A program made the position numbers and the translations under genes. Below, piece after piece: positions 11,498 through 25,438 of a stretch of DNA of 64,000 nt; within the stretch, counting starts at the first letter, position 1; each line of letters starts with the position of its first letter. The DNA lies in assembly GCA_001414485.1 (NCBI GenBank), contig LLEY01000012.1:248001-312000 (forward strand). Reading direction: 5' to 3'. A model generated the notes under the pieces. It was not told the origin of the DNA. It saw nothing but the letters and a program-made list of their open reading frames with translations, and searched no databases. Source of the stretch: Calycina herbarum (Eukaryota > Ascomycota > Leotiomycetes > Helotiales > Pezizellaceae).

Positions 11498-13368
11498 TGC
11501 GACTCGTGAGACCGATAAGATTATGTTTGTAATGTGTTGAAGTTGTATGCTGAGTTGATACTTGGGAAGATGGATTTTGTGGTACTGATTGAATGTCATC
11601 TCGAGGATTTCGCATCATCTTTATACATGATGGTTCCTCTGCTTGAGCCATACCATCTCAGGGCTAGGATTGTCGCCGGATGTCAACTACTTTCCTGTAT
11701 CATTCCCAGAGCTACGAAGCAAATATCAAGAGCTTTCCGGACTCAGTTTTGAAGGCCAATTTGAAGACATGCTCGAACCAACAGTTTGCCGGAAGTAGGT
11801 GCGGCTACCATATACATATCTGATTGGAAAGATGAATGTTTTCCGAATGCCAGAGACCAGTATACTGTTGTTCATTGATCGCCGGATCTCTCTGATTCTG
11901 TAAGCCGAGCCAAAAAGGGGAGCGAATATATACAATGTGGGCCACCGGACATCAACGCCGCCCACCAGCGGGTGGTAGACGAGAGACCCTCGTTGGCCTG
12001 CTCGAAAATCCCACGAAGAAAACTTAACACTATCTTGGCGGAGTTCCCTAAGGCAAAGTAGATAGAGCTACTTGTTCTTTCAAACGTTGTCTTGAAAAAC
12101 TGAATCTAGGAACCAGGCGTCTAGGATCCGGCGCCTGTTAAGCTTGTGACCCAAAACTCGGGATTTTTTTCGGGTCCGGGCGCCCTCCCTTCTTGGAAGT
12201 ATGGAATAAATCAACCACTCAATAATTAAGTCTCTCAGAAGAGGTGTTAAACAGAAGTCAATGACCCTATCTATCTTCTGCGAGAAATAATTGCAGCTAC
12301 CGCAAAGCCTTTTTTTCCTCACGAAGAAATGTGACATATCCCGTGACTATTCAGATCAACCCTCCTATCATCCTCCCATTTCGGCAGTCTTTTCAAGCAA
12401 AGTTGTTTCCAAAAGCCTGTCCAAAAAGATTCATGGTGGAGTTTTGGTTAAAATATGATACATACGACCATAGACTGAGGGGAACTGGGCATCCCGTCCG
12501 CTCTGCCATACATAAGCCTCAGATCGGCAGATTAGTAGTTGGGTGGGTGACCACCAGCGAATACCTGCTGTTGTATGTTTTTATTTTCTTTTTTGCCCTT
12601 CTTTTAACATTCTTTTTCCTGTCACCTACAAGGAGTGGTGTCGATACAACAAAAATGTTGCTGTTGCAGCCATAATAGCGAGAGGTGGAAGAAAGAAATA
12701 TAAATCACTAACCTCCTCAGGTCCAATAAATACCAACATTTCAAATTGTCTAGAATAACGAACGGAGAGTAGCAACTTCTGAAGCAGTGTGTATAAAGAC
12801 GAGTTAAGAACTACAAGTAAAAATTATTTCATCACCCGTCCGTCGTAAGCTTTCGTCGTACTTTTCCATTTATTCCAGCTTATCTAAAATAACAAACATA
12901 GATCAGATATCAACTCCTCAAGTGACAATTAAAACAAAGTGAAGAATGGAAAAAAGAGTTTTGTTACACATCGCACTTCAAATGTCTCATGTGTTGAAAA
13001 ATAACGGGTTGAGACCAGACGAAAAGTCACTTTTATTTTGCGTCTAATTTTTAATTTTTTGGGAAGAGTGAGGAGAATCAAAAAGATAGTCACGGGCATA
13101 TTTAAAACCAGTGAAAAAGAACGTTTCATATCTTCATTTCATTTCCTCAGTTCATCTCATATTTTGTTCTGTATTCCCCACCCCCCTTATCACGCCCCCC
13201 TCGCAACCAACAACCCCAGAGAAAAACATCCCCATCAACACGCTGCAAAGAGGTATAACAAAGAAAGAAGAAGCAAGTTCGCCAAAAGCCTTGAAAATCA
13301 CTCGCACAAGAAATCCCTCCAAAAATTGAGAGTCCGCCCTTCCATTAAAGAAACGAGATTCACACCCC
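11498..13368. other. Intergenic region around the 5S gene
   Basis: Only the 5S rRNA gene at 12460-12579 is recognised. The flanks are AT-rich with homopolymer runs. No protein gene is supported on either strand. Confidence 0.5.
12460..12579 (+). rRNA. 5S ribosomal RNA
   Basis: About 120 nt from ACATACGACCATAGACTGAG to CTGCTGTTGTATGTTT. The ends pair as helix I (ACATACGAC with GTTGTATGT). The conserved 5S blocks CATCCCGTCCGCTCTGCC, AGATTAGTAGTTGGGTGGG and TGACCACCAGCGAATACC are in order; the second half contains the internal Pol III promoter. A T-rich tract follows at once, as a Pol III terminator would. It lies alone, outside any rDNA unit, as is usual in filamentous ascomycetes. Confidence 0.9.
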
Positions 13369-17595
<4,227 letters not shown>

Positions 17596-18194
17596 ATGCC
17601 TTTCAAATTATTACTCCCTCTTCGTATCGCCCAATTCGTCTTTTCGGTTGTGGTTCTTGTGTTGTCATCATATGGTATGGAGTCATTTATTGGGAATAGG
17701 AGAGAAAAGAGGTTACTAACAATCCTTTCAGTCTCCCACTGGTATGATGTCGACACCCTGACTTCATCACCTTCCCAGGTCAACTTCTTGGTCTTCGTAC
17801 CAGTATTCTCCTTCATCTCCATCATCTACCTCGAAGTCGTCCCTCGCTTCATGCAAAAGGGTAAGTTATCCAATTTCCACCCTCATCTCACCACAACACT
17901 AACCCCATCACAGCATCCCACCCATACGCCCACCTCGGCTTCGAGGCCTTGAACACCCTCTTCTACTTTTCCGGTTTCATCGCCCTCGCCGTCTTCATCG
18001 GTAAACTCCTCTTCTGCCGTGGCTCCGTCTGCGCAGCCGCCAGAGCCGATGCCACCTTTGCCGCATTCAACTGGCTCCTCTGGATGGCCAGTACCGCCAT
18101 CGTCGCTCTCCAGATCTTCAAGGGTGGATTCAAGGTCATGAAGGATGAGAAGTCCAACATGAGCCAGGTCCCTCCTCAGGGAGCTATGCCATAG
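17596..18194 (+). CDS. MARVEL-domain four-helix membrane protein (162 aa)
   Basis: Exons are 17596-17674, 17732-17860 and 17914-18194, with 57- and 53-nt introns and consistent phases. Four hydrophobic helices are visible: LPLRIAQFVFSVVVLVLSSY, VNFLVFVPVFSFISIIYLEV, ALNTLFYFSGFIALAVFIGK and FNWLLWMASTAIVALQIF. The short polar tail is KVMKDEKSNMSQVPPQGAMP. This matches the small fungal MARVEL proteins related to Nce102, which organise plasma-membrane domains. A cysteine pair (FCRGSVC) precedes the last helix. It could equally be another MARVEL paralogue, so I give no symbol. Confidence 0.8.
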
Positions 18195-19257
18195 GAATCA
18201 ACCAAGCAACTCAACGATCGAATCCGAATCTGGGAGGAAAGTCGAGAGTTGGTGTAGATGTGAAAATCTTGCACATGCATTCCTATGTTGGTATATACAA
18301 AATGACCGGATATGGTGTTGGGAAATGGATTATATGATCAATGGTGGATTTGGGACTGGAGTTTTATTTATTTTTAGAACGAAACAGAGAGGCCTTGATG
18401 GTTTCGAGTATCACAACAGATGGCTCTTTATTCTTTCTTGGGATGGGTTCGCCTTCTTGTTTGTGGTTCGCTTTATCATCATCAGTCAGAATTTCAACGT
18501 TTATTGGATTTGGTTTTATTTATTGTGTTTAGTTATTACCGGGGTATGGGTGGGGGGATTTTGGGGGGGCGCTGATACAAAGTAGAAAGTAAAGCATATA
18601 ATTCAGAGTTGTGGGACTGCTCTCTGTATATTTTTGCTGAAGCAATTGATAATGAATTTTGATGCCTTTGGACGGGGAAACTTATATTTGGCTTCATTGT
18701 CTTCTTTTTTTGCATGCTTTTCGCTTTTGAGATGTGAAATGAAATGGTCTTGGTTTTGAGGTTAGGCATGAAGTGGATGCAACGAGGACACGAATCGAGG
18801 GTTTCAAGCTAGAACTTGAGTCGACGCGCAAGTCTTGGGGCCGCGCCCGAAATGTCCCGAAGGTAATGTGATGATTGACGAGAATCCATCTTCACATGTT
18901 GGTTTGATGGTTGATGGTGTTTTCAAGCTCGTCATCTTTCACTGACTATCTTGAGATTTGATCACTCCAAAGGAAACACCCCCAGATACGCAAATGCACC
19001 ATTGCATCATTCCGTCTTCGCGGCTTTGTAGATCATGTTCGTAGGGAGTACTAGTAGTTAATCTCGATAATCTTCATCCCGTAATTGCGATGGGTCTTAT
19101 AGTGGCCACCAGGGCCATCCTATTTAACTTTAAAAAGACGACTTTGGTGAAGCTGCTTACGTAAACTCGATATCACAATTGAAGCTCTACATCCTAAGCT
19201 CCAGCACAACCCACCATCACACCCCAACCAGAGCTCCAGCTCAACCAACCCTTCAAA
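18195..19257. other. Intergenic: 3' end of the MARVEL gene and EMC7 promoter
   Basis: No coding frame of note. The first few hundred bases are probably 3' untranslated. Nothing else recognised. Confidence 0.5.
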
Positions 19258-20134
19258 ATGCAACTCCCCACACTCCTCTCCCTCGCACTCGCCTCTTTAA
19301 TATCAGCAACCCACCTCCGCATCTCCCTTCCCCCCCTCCAAAACCCATCCGCCCTCCCGCCCTCCACCCACGCAACCCTCACAACCCTCTCACACACCCT
19401 CACCTCGCCCTTACGAGTAGACAACACATTCGATTTCCGCAACGTAACCTCGGGCTCCTATTTATTAGATATCCACTGCCACACGCATCTCTTCTCGCCC
19501 CAACGAGTCGATGTCCACGATGCGAAGGTCGGGGAGGTAGAAGTGGAGGTTTGGGGCACATTTAGAGGGAATGAGTGGGGGAATAAGGGGCCTGTTGTTG
19601 AAGTTCAACGGGTCGAGGAGGGGGGGAAGGTCATTAGGATGTTTGAGGGTGGGAGGGCTTTTGGGGGGAAGGAGTGGTTGGTTGTTAGGAGTGGATGTGA
19701 GTACTTTTCCAATGGAGAGAAGGGGGATGGGAGGGAGGTGTGCTAATTTTATGGTGGCAGTTTCTCCGTTGAGCTTATTGAAGAATCCTATGATTCTTAT
19801 TGCGGGGCTGAGTATGCTTGTTGTTTTTGGGATGCCTTATTTGATGGATAATAGTAAGTTCTTCCCCTTCAGGCCTTCCACGTTCTCCCCTTCCTATCTA
19901 TCCTCTCTGAAATCTTGCGAGATCAAAAACTAACATAACAAAGTGGACCCAGAAATGCGCGCCGAATTCGAGGAACGACAAAAGTCCTCCCCTCTTTCTG
20001 GTGGTGGAGCGGCCCCAAATCCTTTACAAAACTTCGATGCTGCGGCTTGGTTAGCGGGTAGTGGTGGAAGTGGAAGCAGTACGCCGAAGAAGATTCAAGG
20101 CAGCGAGAAGGGGGAGAAGGCTGTCAGTAGATAG
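19258..20134 (+). CDS. EMC7: ER membrane protein complex subunit 7 (240 aa)
   Basis: Exons are 19258-19696, 19761-19853 and 19944-20134, with phases that agree. An N-terminal signal peptide (MQLPTLLSLALASLISATHL) leads into a lumenal beta-sandwich part with the EMC7-type stretch GSYLLDIHCHTHLFSPQRVD. Then come one transmembrane helix (PMILIAGLSMLVVFGMPYLM) and a cytosolic tail beginning DNMDPEMRAEFEERQK, all typical of EMC7. The tail ends in Gly/Ser-rich sequence. The EMC inserts and helps fold membrane proteins in the endoplasmic reticulum. The length matches the family. The protein-coding DNA shifts from C-rich at the 5' end to G-rich later in exon 1, which is only a composition quirk. Confidence 0.87.
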
Positions 20135-20813
20135 TCTGGGGATTAGACGGGGCGAGGAGGTGTATGATATACCGTGTGGTGACGGAAGAGGATCGCCGAT
20201 TTTTGTGCCTGTGGGCATTTGGGGAAGGCTATAGGGAAATGAGGAAATGAGGAAATGATAAGTAATTGATACCATATCGACGTCTCTATTTGACCCCCGT
20301 TTTTCTTCGCATGTCGTCAAAGGAATTAGGCAACAATTGTTATATGGTTGTCATATTTCCCATGATCTCCATTTTTCACACTTCCAGCACCTAATGATAA
20401 AATGTCCCGCTTCGTTGTTCCTACCAACTCTGAGCAATTGTGTATACACTAAAAAGAACATATATTAGCTCAAGCCCACCATCATATTTCCAAGGTCAGT
20501 ACTCCTTGAGTTCAAATAGAAACCACCGTCAAAAGCTAAAACGTGATCAGGTGTTCAAAACGCGTAACCATGCACATAAGGCATAACCTTGGTTCCAACA
20601 TTATGGGCATTGCTAGCGTGTATAAATAGCCTTCCTGATCTCCAGAATCCCATTTTATCTTCTTCTTCTCTCTTCAAAACTCAAGAGCAGATTCGAGAAT
20701 CTCCACTTTAGTTGTTTATCTATCAACCAACTTTGATACTCTTCCTCGCTTACGTTCACACAAATACAATAACAACTCTCACTCCTAATTTCAAGTGACC
20801 ACCCGCCCGGAAC
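20135..20813. other. Intergenic, promoter of the broken cysteine-rich gene
   Basis: A TATA-like TATAAATA near 20621 lies about 190 bp before the start codon at 20814. No other feature recognised. Confidence 0.4.
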
Positions 20814-22090
20814 ATGAACGACCAACCTCTCACCAATGCACTCAAAGTAGCTTCGCAAAACACTTTACATCAAGTGATCCTCGAAGTATGCGTTGAACCG
20901 GAGGATTTCGGAACTGCGGTTAGGAGACATCTAGTCAGTCCAAAGAAGACTGTGAGGCGACTACGCGAGCAAGAAGGGGTTCAATATGACCAGGATGAAT
21001 ACTCGGTGAAGCGATTGAGATTTGAGAAAGAAGGAGAGAAGGGAGATAGAGAGGAGAGAAACTGGTCAACCCGTCAACCGCTTCCAACTCGAGATCTAAT
21101 GAGTCTATGGCTTCCGATTCCGACTCCGAGTCCAACGAACTCGCTGCTAAACGACGAAGGGTCATTCAATCAGCGTATTAATAAACTACTCAGCTACTCG
21201 AGTACTATTCGAGTAGTCGTGAGTAGAGTAGAGTAGAGTAGAGTATGAGTAGCGAGTCTGATGAGTAGAGTAGAGTAGCTACTCTTGACTACTCGAGTAG
21301 TCTATATATAGTAGTAATATATAAATATAAGTTAAAAAGTTCTGCTTTTAGTAGTAAAAAATAAGATATACTTGAAAACTAGGTCAGAAATTAACAACTC
21401 TTACTTCTCCTCTCTTTCTCTGTTAAATAAATATAATATTAGAAAGTTTCTATAATTTCCGACCCTATAACTATACGCCGATATTAGGCCCGAGTTACCC
21501 GACAGTCGGTCCGAATCGGCCCGTACGACTCGAGTACTACTTGAGTAGTACTCGAGTAGTGTTGAGTAGAGTAGAGTAGCGGACACTACTCTACTCTACT
21601 CTATTCATTTAATACGCTGCATTCAGTGGTGTAACCAATGCTAGGAGGAGTATTCTATTGATAGCAATGGTCCAAGGAGCTGTAAGAGACATCCCGGTAT
21701 GTAGTTCTCATTTTCTTCTTATAAGTACTTCCAGCAAAGATCAGCTTAAAATATTAAAATTGCATGGAAATAAAAAAATATCCCGATCGCTTTAGATGGA
21801 ATTGCTGTGATGAGGATGCGGATGCGGAGCCTTGTAGGGTAGGTAGACATTCAGATACTGGTGTTGATGATGGACATCCTGGTGTTAGTAGTGATGCGGG
21901 GGAGAGTAGCTCGAGCGCTGACGTTGCTTCGAGTGAGGACGAGGAGGTAGTGAGAAACTATATGTTGGATGTCCCTTCTGATGGGGAGGGCAATGAGGAG
22001 GACGATGATGAGGAGGTCGATGGTGGGGGCGAGCCTTGGAGGCTAGAATATTTGCTTCCTGATCATCCAAATGGTTGGTGCTGGGAATAA
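20814..22090 (+). pseudogene. Cysteine-rich hypothetical gene broken by a hAT-type MITE
   Basis: Exon 1 begins MNDQPLTNALKVASQNTLHQ and continues with VCVEPEDFGTAVRRHLVSPK. After about 21050 the coding sense moves to another frame, giving SMASDSDSESNELAAKRRR. At 21171 a 449-bp element interrupts it. Beyond the element the reading resumes with CNQC, an in-frame TAG, then EEYSIDSNGPRSCKRHPG, a likely GTATGT donor, and a last part with EIKKYPDRFRWNCCDEDADA and CRVGRHS, then an acidic tail ending PNGWCWE. The C-x2-C ... C-x3-HPG and W-x-CC ... C-x-VGRH pattern looks like zinc-binding repeats of a conserved ascomycete protein of unknown role. With a shift, a stop and an insertion, it is most likely dead. 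Confidence 0.65.
21171..21619. mobile_element. hAT-type MITE, copy 1 (449 bp)
   Basis: Ends are CAGCGTATTAA and TTAATACGCTG, perfect 11-bp inverted repeats. They are flanked by CATTCAAT (21163-21170) and CATTCAGT (21620-21627), an 8-bp duplication with one change. Inside, subterminal arrays of GAGTA/TAGAG and CTCGAGTA units flank an AT-rich middle. No transposase. The element lies inside the gene at 20814-22090. Confidence 0.8.
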
Positions 22091-23241
22091 GTAAGGCTCA
22101 GTGAGTTAGTGGGTTGGTTGTGATGCTTTTCGATTTGTCTGTTAGAGCAGATGTATCCTCTATGCTTTCAATCTAAATACCCAATAAAGCCTCTTCAATA
22201 CACTCGAAAAAGTCCAATCTGTAACTTTCATAAGGGCTAATGTTGTAACAGGTTCAACTCAGGAAATCCAACGCAGGTTCTCAGCCTCTACTGCCAAGGA
22301 CCGCTTTGATAAAATTTAGAAAGCGGGGTAAAAGATTTCTAGATTAATATCTCAACGACCACCCTCTTAGGCTAAAATCCGTCCTACTAAACTACGTAAA
22401 AATAATCTTTTCACTTATATATCTATTTCTATTAATGCTTAAACGCTACAACGACAAGTGATCTTTCAGCTACGTATTACTTAAAAAAGTATAAAATGCT
22501 ATTTAAGAAATAGCATATTTCGTTTTTTAAATATTATTTAATAACTATACTCTTATATAGAAATCCGCTCTACTAAACCATAGAAAAGTATATATAAAAC
22601 CCTCTAAGAAGTTGTTTTAGCTAATTCCAACTGTTTTTATAGTATAATCTTTATTCTACGTCGCACAGGGTAATTGGGATTTGAAGACGACCAGTGTGAG
22701 CACAAATTAATCAATTAATAATCTGATTAATGACTTTTGGTTAATCTGATTAATGATTAGGACCTCATTAATCTATGATTAGATTAATCATAGGTTATTA
22801 ATCTAATCTAATCTAATCATTTCTTACGCTGTAGACGACGTGCCCGTTATCTACAACAGAGAGATTTAGAAGGCATTTCTATAGGTGGGATATCAAGTAT
22901 TGGAGATAGATAATAGTTTGGTGTGTCAGGGGTGTTAATTAGAGCATTATTAGTAGAGATATCTAGCATTAAACCTATAGTCTCTTCATCGATACTAAAT
23001 AGACGTTTACTACCAAAGCTATTACCAAAAGCTCTTAGACGCTCTAGCAAAAACCAGCCTGCCCCACCCTTCCTACGATATGATTAGTTACTTAATTAGA
23101 TTTAGTCTATACCTAATATATATGGGTCGGTTTTGTAAAAAGAGCGGCTGAGGAACTGAGATAACAACGCACCATGCACGAGAACTCAGGTCATGTGCCA
23201 TCCAGATTATATTCATGTCTCCCATCGTTATCTTCACCACT
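22091..23241. other. AT-rich, RIP-like interval with a MITE
   Basis: 22250-22640 is strongly AT-rich with degenerate direct repeats (AAATCCG..CTACTAAAC twice), which suggests an old RIP-damaged transposon. A hAT-type MITE lies at 22692-22831. The minus-strand frame at 22847-23050 (GNSFGSKRLFSIDEET ... NTPDTPNYYLSP) is open for 67 codons and may be a transposon or gene remnant; I cannot place it. Confidence 0.4.
22692..22831. mobile_element. hAT-type MITE, copy 2 (140 bp)
   Basis: Ends are CAGTGTGAGCA and TTCTTACGCTG, imperfect inverted repeats of the same type as the other copies. Flanks AAGACGAC (22684-22691) and TAGACGAC (22832-22839) are an 8-bp duplication with one change. The inside consists almost only of ATTAATCTGATTA- and ATCTA-type short repeats, unlike the GAGTA arrays of its relatives. 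Confidence 0.7.
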
Positions 23242-24547
23242 TCAGTCATAGTATTTTGCCTTCTTCCCCTTAATAACTTCCTGCTCTCCACCAGCCGATA
23301 CAACATTCAAAAACGGCTTCCCTGAAACATTCCCCGAAACCCTAGCCTTCACCCATTCCCCAGCAGTCACAACCTCACCCCCTTGCTCTTCACTTTTATA
23401 GCCCAGTTTTGCCAAAACGGGACTATCCACAGGCACAAGAGGTAACTTGTCCTCCGGTCTCACAAAATACAGAACTCCAATCCTATCAATATTTTCTTGG
23501 TCAGGCGGCGGAGAAACCACTCTATGGATGCTGCTTTTCAAAAATCCGTTTGTGAGGAAATCCAACGAGTCGGCAATATTTACAGTGATGGATCCTGGAT
23601 ATGGTTTCACATACTTCCACGTTGCTTCAGGCGTGCGAACTTGGAGTGCAGCGACCGGCTGACGGAATAATAACGTTATACTTCCAAAGTCTGTGTGCCC
23701 CTTTACCCAGACTCCTCCGAGGTGTTTGTTTTCTTCAGGGGAGCGATGATGGTATTTCATATAGCGGAGATGACAATCTGATTTCTCTGTGTACCTGTGG
23801 CGGTCGAGGAAATAACTTTCTGGAAGTTCCAAGATTATGGCGAAGAGAACCAGGAGTTTGTTTACGATCTTGTCGGTTATATGTTTTGAGAATTCTTGGA
23901 TTTCGGGCAAGTTTTGTTTGATGATTTCTGGGTGGGGACGCTCGTATTCCGGGATAAACTTTGGTATGTTGTATATTTCTGTGTTCTGTTTGTATATTAG
24001 CAGTGGTCTACAATGAAGGAAGGAAAGCATACATCGTATTTTCCGGGAAGTATCTCGCGAAGACCGAGTGGTTTGTAGCCGTTGTAACCTCCGTGTTCTA
24101 AGTCTGCTCGGTATTTGAGTTTCTCTTCCATGGGGAGTTTGAAGAATTCTTTTCCAAGAGCAAACTGGCGATCGACATCTTCTTGGCTAAGTCCGAAATC
24201 TACAACGTAAAAGAATCCTAATTGCCTGTATCAGTATTCGCGTTGCTGGAAATCTTTACCTTCCTACCAATTGTTTGGATCGCGTTGAAGAGCCTAATAA
24301 ATTAGCGAGTTTTGAGACGAGGGAGATTGATGGGAATTTACTGTTTCGCTAAGTTCTCCTTTCCACCTTCGAGGTCGAACTTGGATAGATCAAGTGTTAC
24401 CAAATCAGCCCAGTCGACTTTGAACAATTAGTCGAATAGATTAAAAGAGCTTTCGGTCGTTCTCTTACGTTCATATGTTGTCTCCGGTACTTGCTCATAG
24501 TCAAGAGCTGCGGGTATGCCTGTAAGAGAGGACAGTACTGCAGTCAT
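23242..24547 (-). CDS. 2-oxoglutarate/Fe(II)-dependent oxygenase, isopenicillin-N-synthase-like (369 aa)
   Basis: Five exons: 24547-24469, 24417-24342, 24293-24268 (only 26 nt), 24217-24033 and 23985-23242. Joined phases give the family hallmark AIQTIGFFYVVDFGL near residue 55. The iron ligands are visible as GHTDFGS (His219, Asp221) and SSIHRVV (His276). The usual 2-oxoglutarate-binding R-x-S after the last His is not obvious; the region reads DRIGVLYFVRPEDK. Such enzymes oxidise small molecules in the cytosol. No biosynthetic cluster genes lie next to it: its neighbours are an element-broken gene and a transporter facing away. Substrate unknown. Confidence 0.85.
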
Positions 24548-25438
24548 AGTCGTTGAAATAGCTAGAGAGTATTCAAGTCTTCTTTTTAATTTTTGGGAAG
24601 AATGGATAGAACTAAAGATATTTACTTCTAATTAAGCAATAGTTTCTGAGAGGTATATTGAGGGGTACTTACCCCCCTAGATGCCTTACCCCACCATCAG
24701 TTTATGTTGCAATACACAGCCACTATGAGGTTACATTGATAACCGTATTTATAATCCATGATTTCATACCCCCACGTTTTTCCTTCCGTCGATTCGATGA
24801 TCGTCCACATTTTCCTCCAATGGATCGGCTTCTATCTCACTTTTGTTCTCGAAGCAGTACCAGTTCCGATGTAAGATATAAGATAGTTGCTAGCTACCCC
24901 ACTTGCTGAAAAGCGGGGAAGCTTCAGTAAACGTGCTTTTGACTTGAATAACGTCAATAGCTAAGCGAAATTTAGCGTCCAATTGAATGAAGGGTCGCGA
25001 TGGACGCTAAAAGCGGCAGTAAATGCGTAGGACTTGTCACTCTTTGGTACTTCTTGTTCTAGAATTGTACTAGAAAGAGAGACTAATGATAGCTCTTTAC
25101 TGCCGCTTTAAATATCTACGGCGAGGAAGTGTAAAAAAAGTTCAATGAAACCGGGTTGTGCTGAGAAATGTAGATAACAGACGTTATCTTATACCTCACT
25201 CCACTTCAGCTAGGGTTAATAGCGATTTTATTCCCAACCTTTTCCAGCTATCTGATGCTTTCCACAATGGCGACATTACAGCGTGGGATGTTGCTTGCCC
25301 CGGTTATGAAACGAGTCCACATTTCCTTTCTGCAACATATACAACATTCGAAAAAATGCTTCTTTAAATACTGAGATATTCATTAAACACACCGCTCATA
25401 TTCTTACCACATTTCTACTTTCGATATCTAACTCAAAA
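24548..25438. other. Intergenic between divergent oxygenase and transporter genes
   Basis: Shared upstream region. It contains two inverted repeats: an 11-bp hairpin (TTTAGCGTCCA at 24971 with TGGACGCTAAA at 25001), and a 14-bp pair AAAGCGGCAGTAAA (25010) with TTTACTGCCGCTTT (25096). No ORF of note. Confidence 0.45.

Noticed and set aside
22847..23050. 67-codon minus frame as a real gene
   Set aside because: Sits in RIP-like DNA beside a MITE, has no splice partners, and I could not identify it; noted as a possible remnant only.
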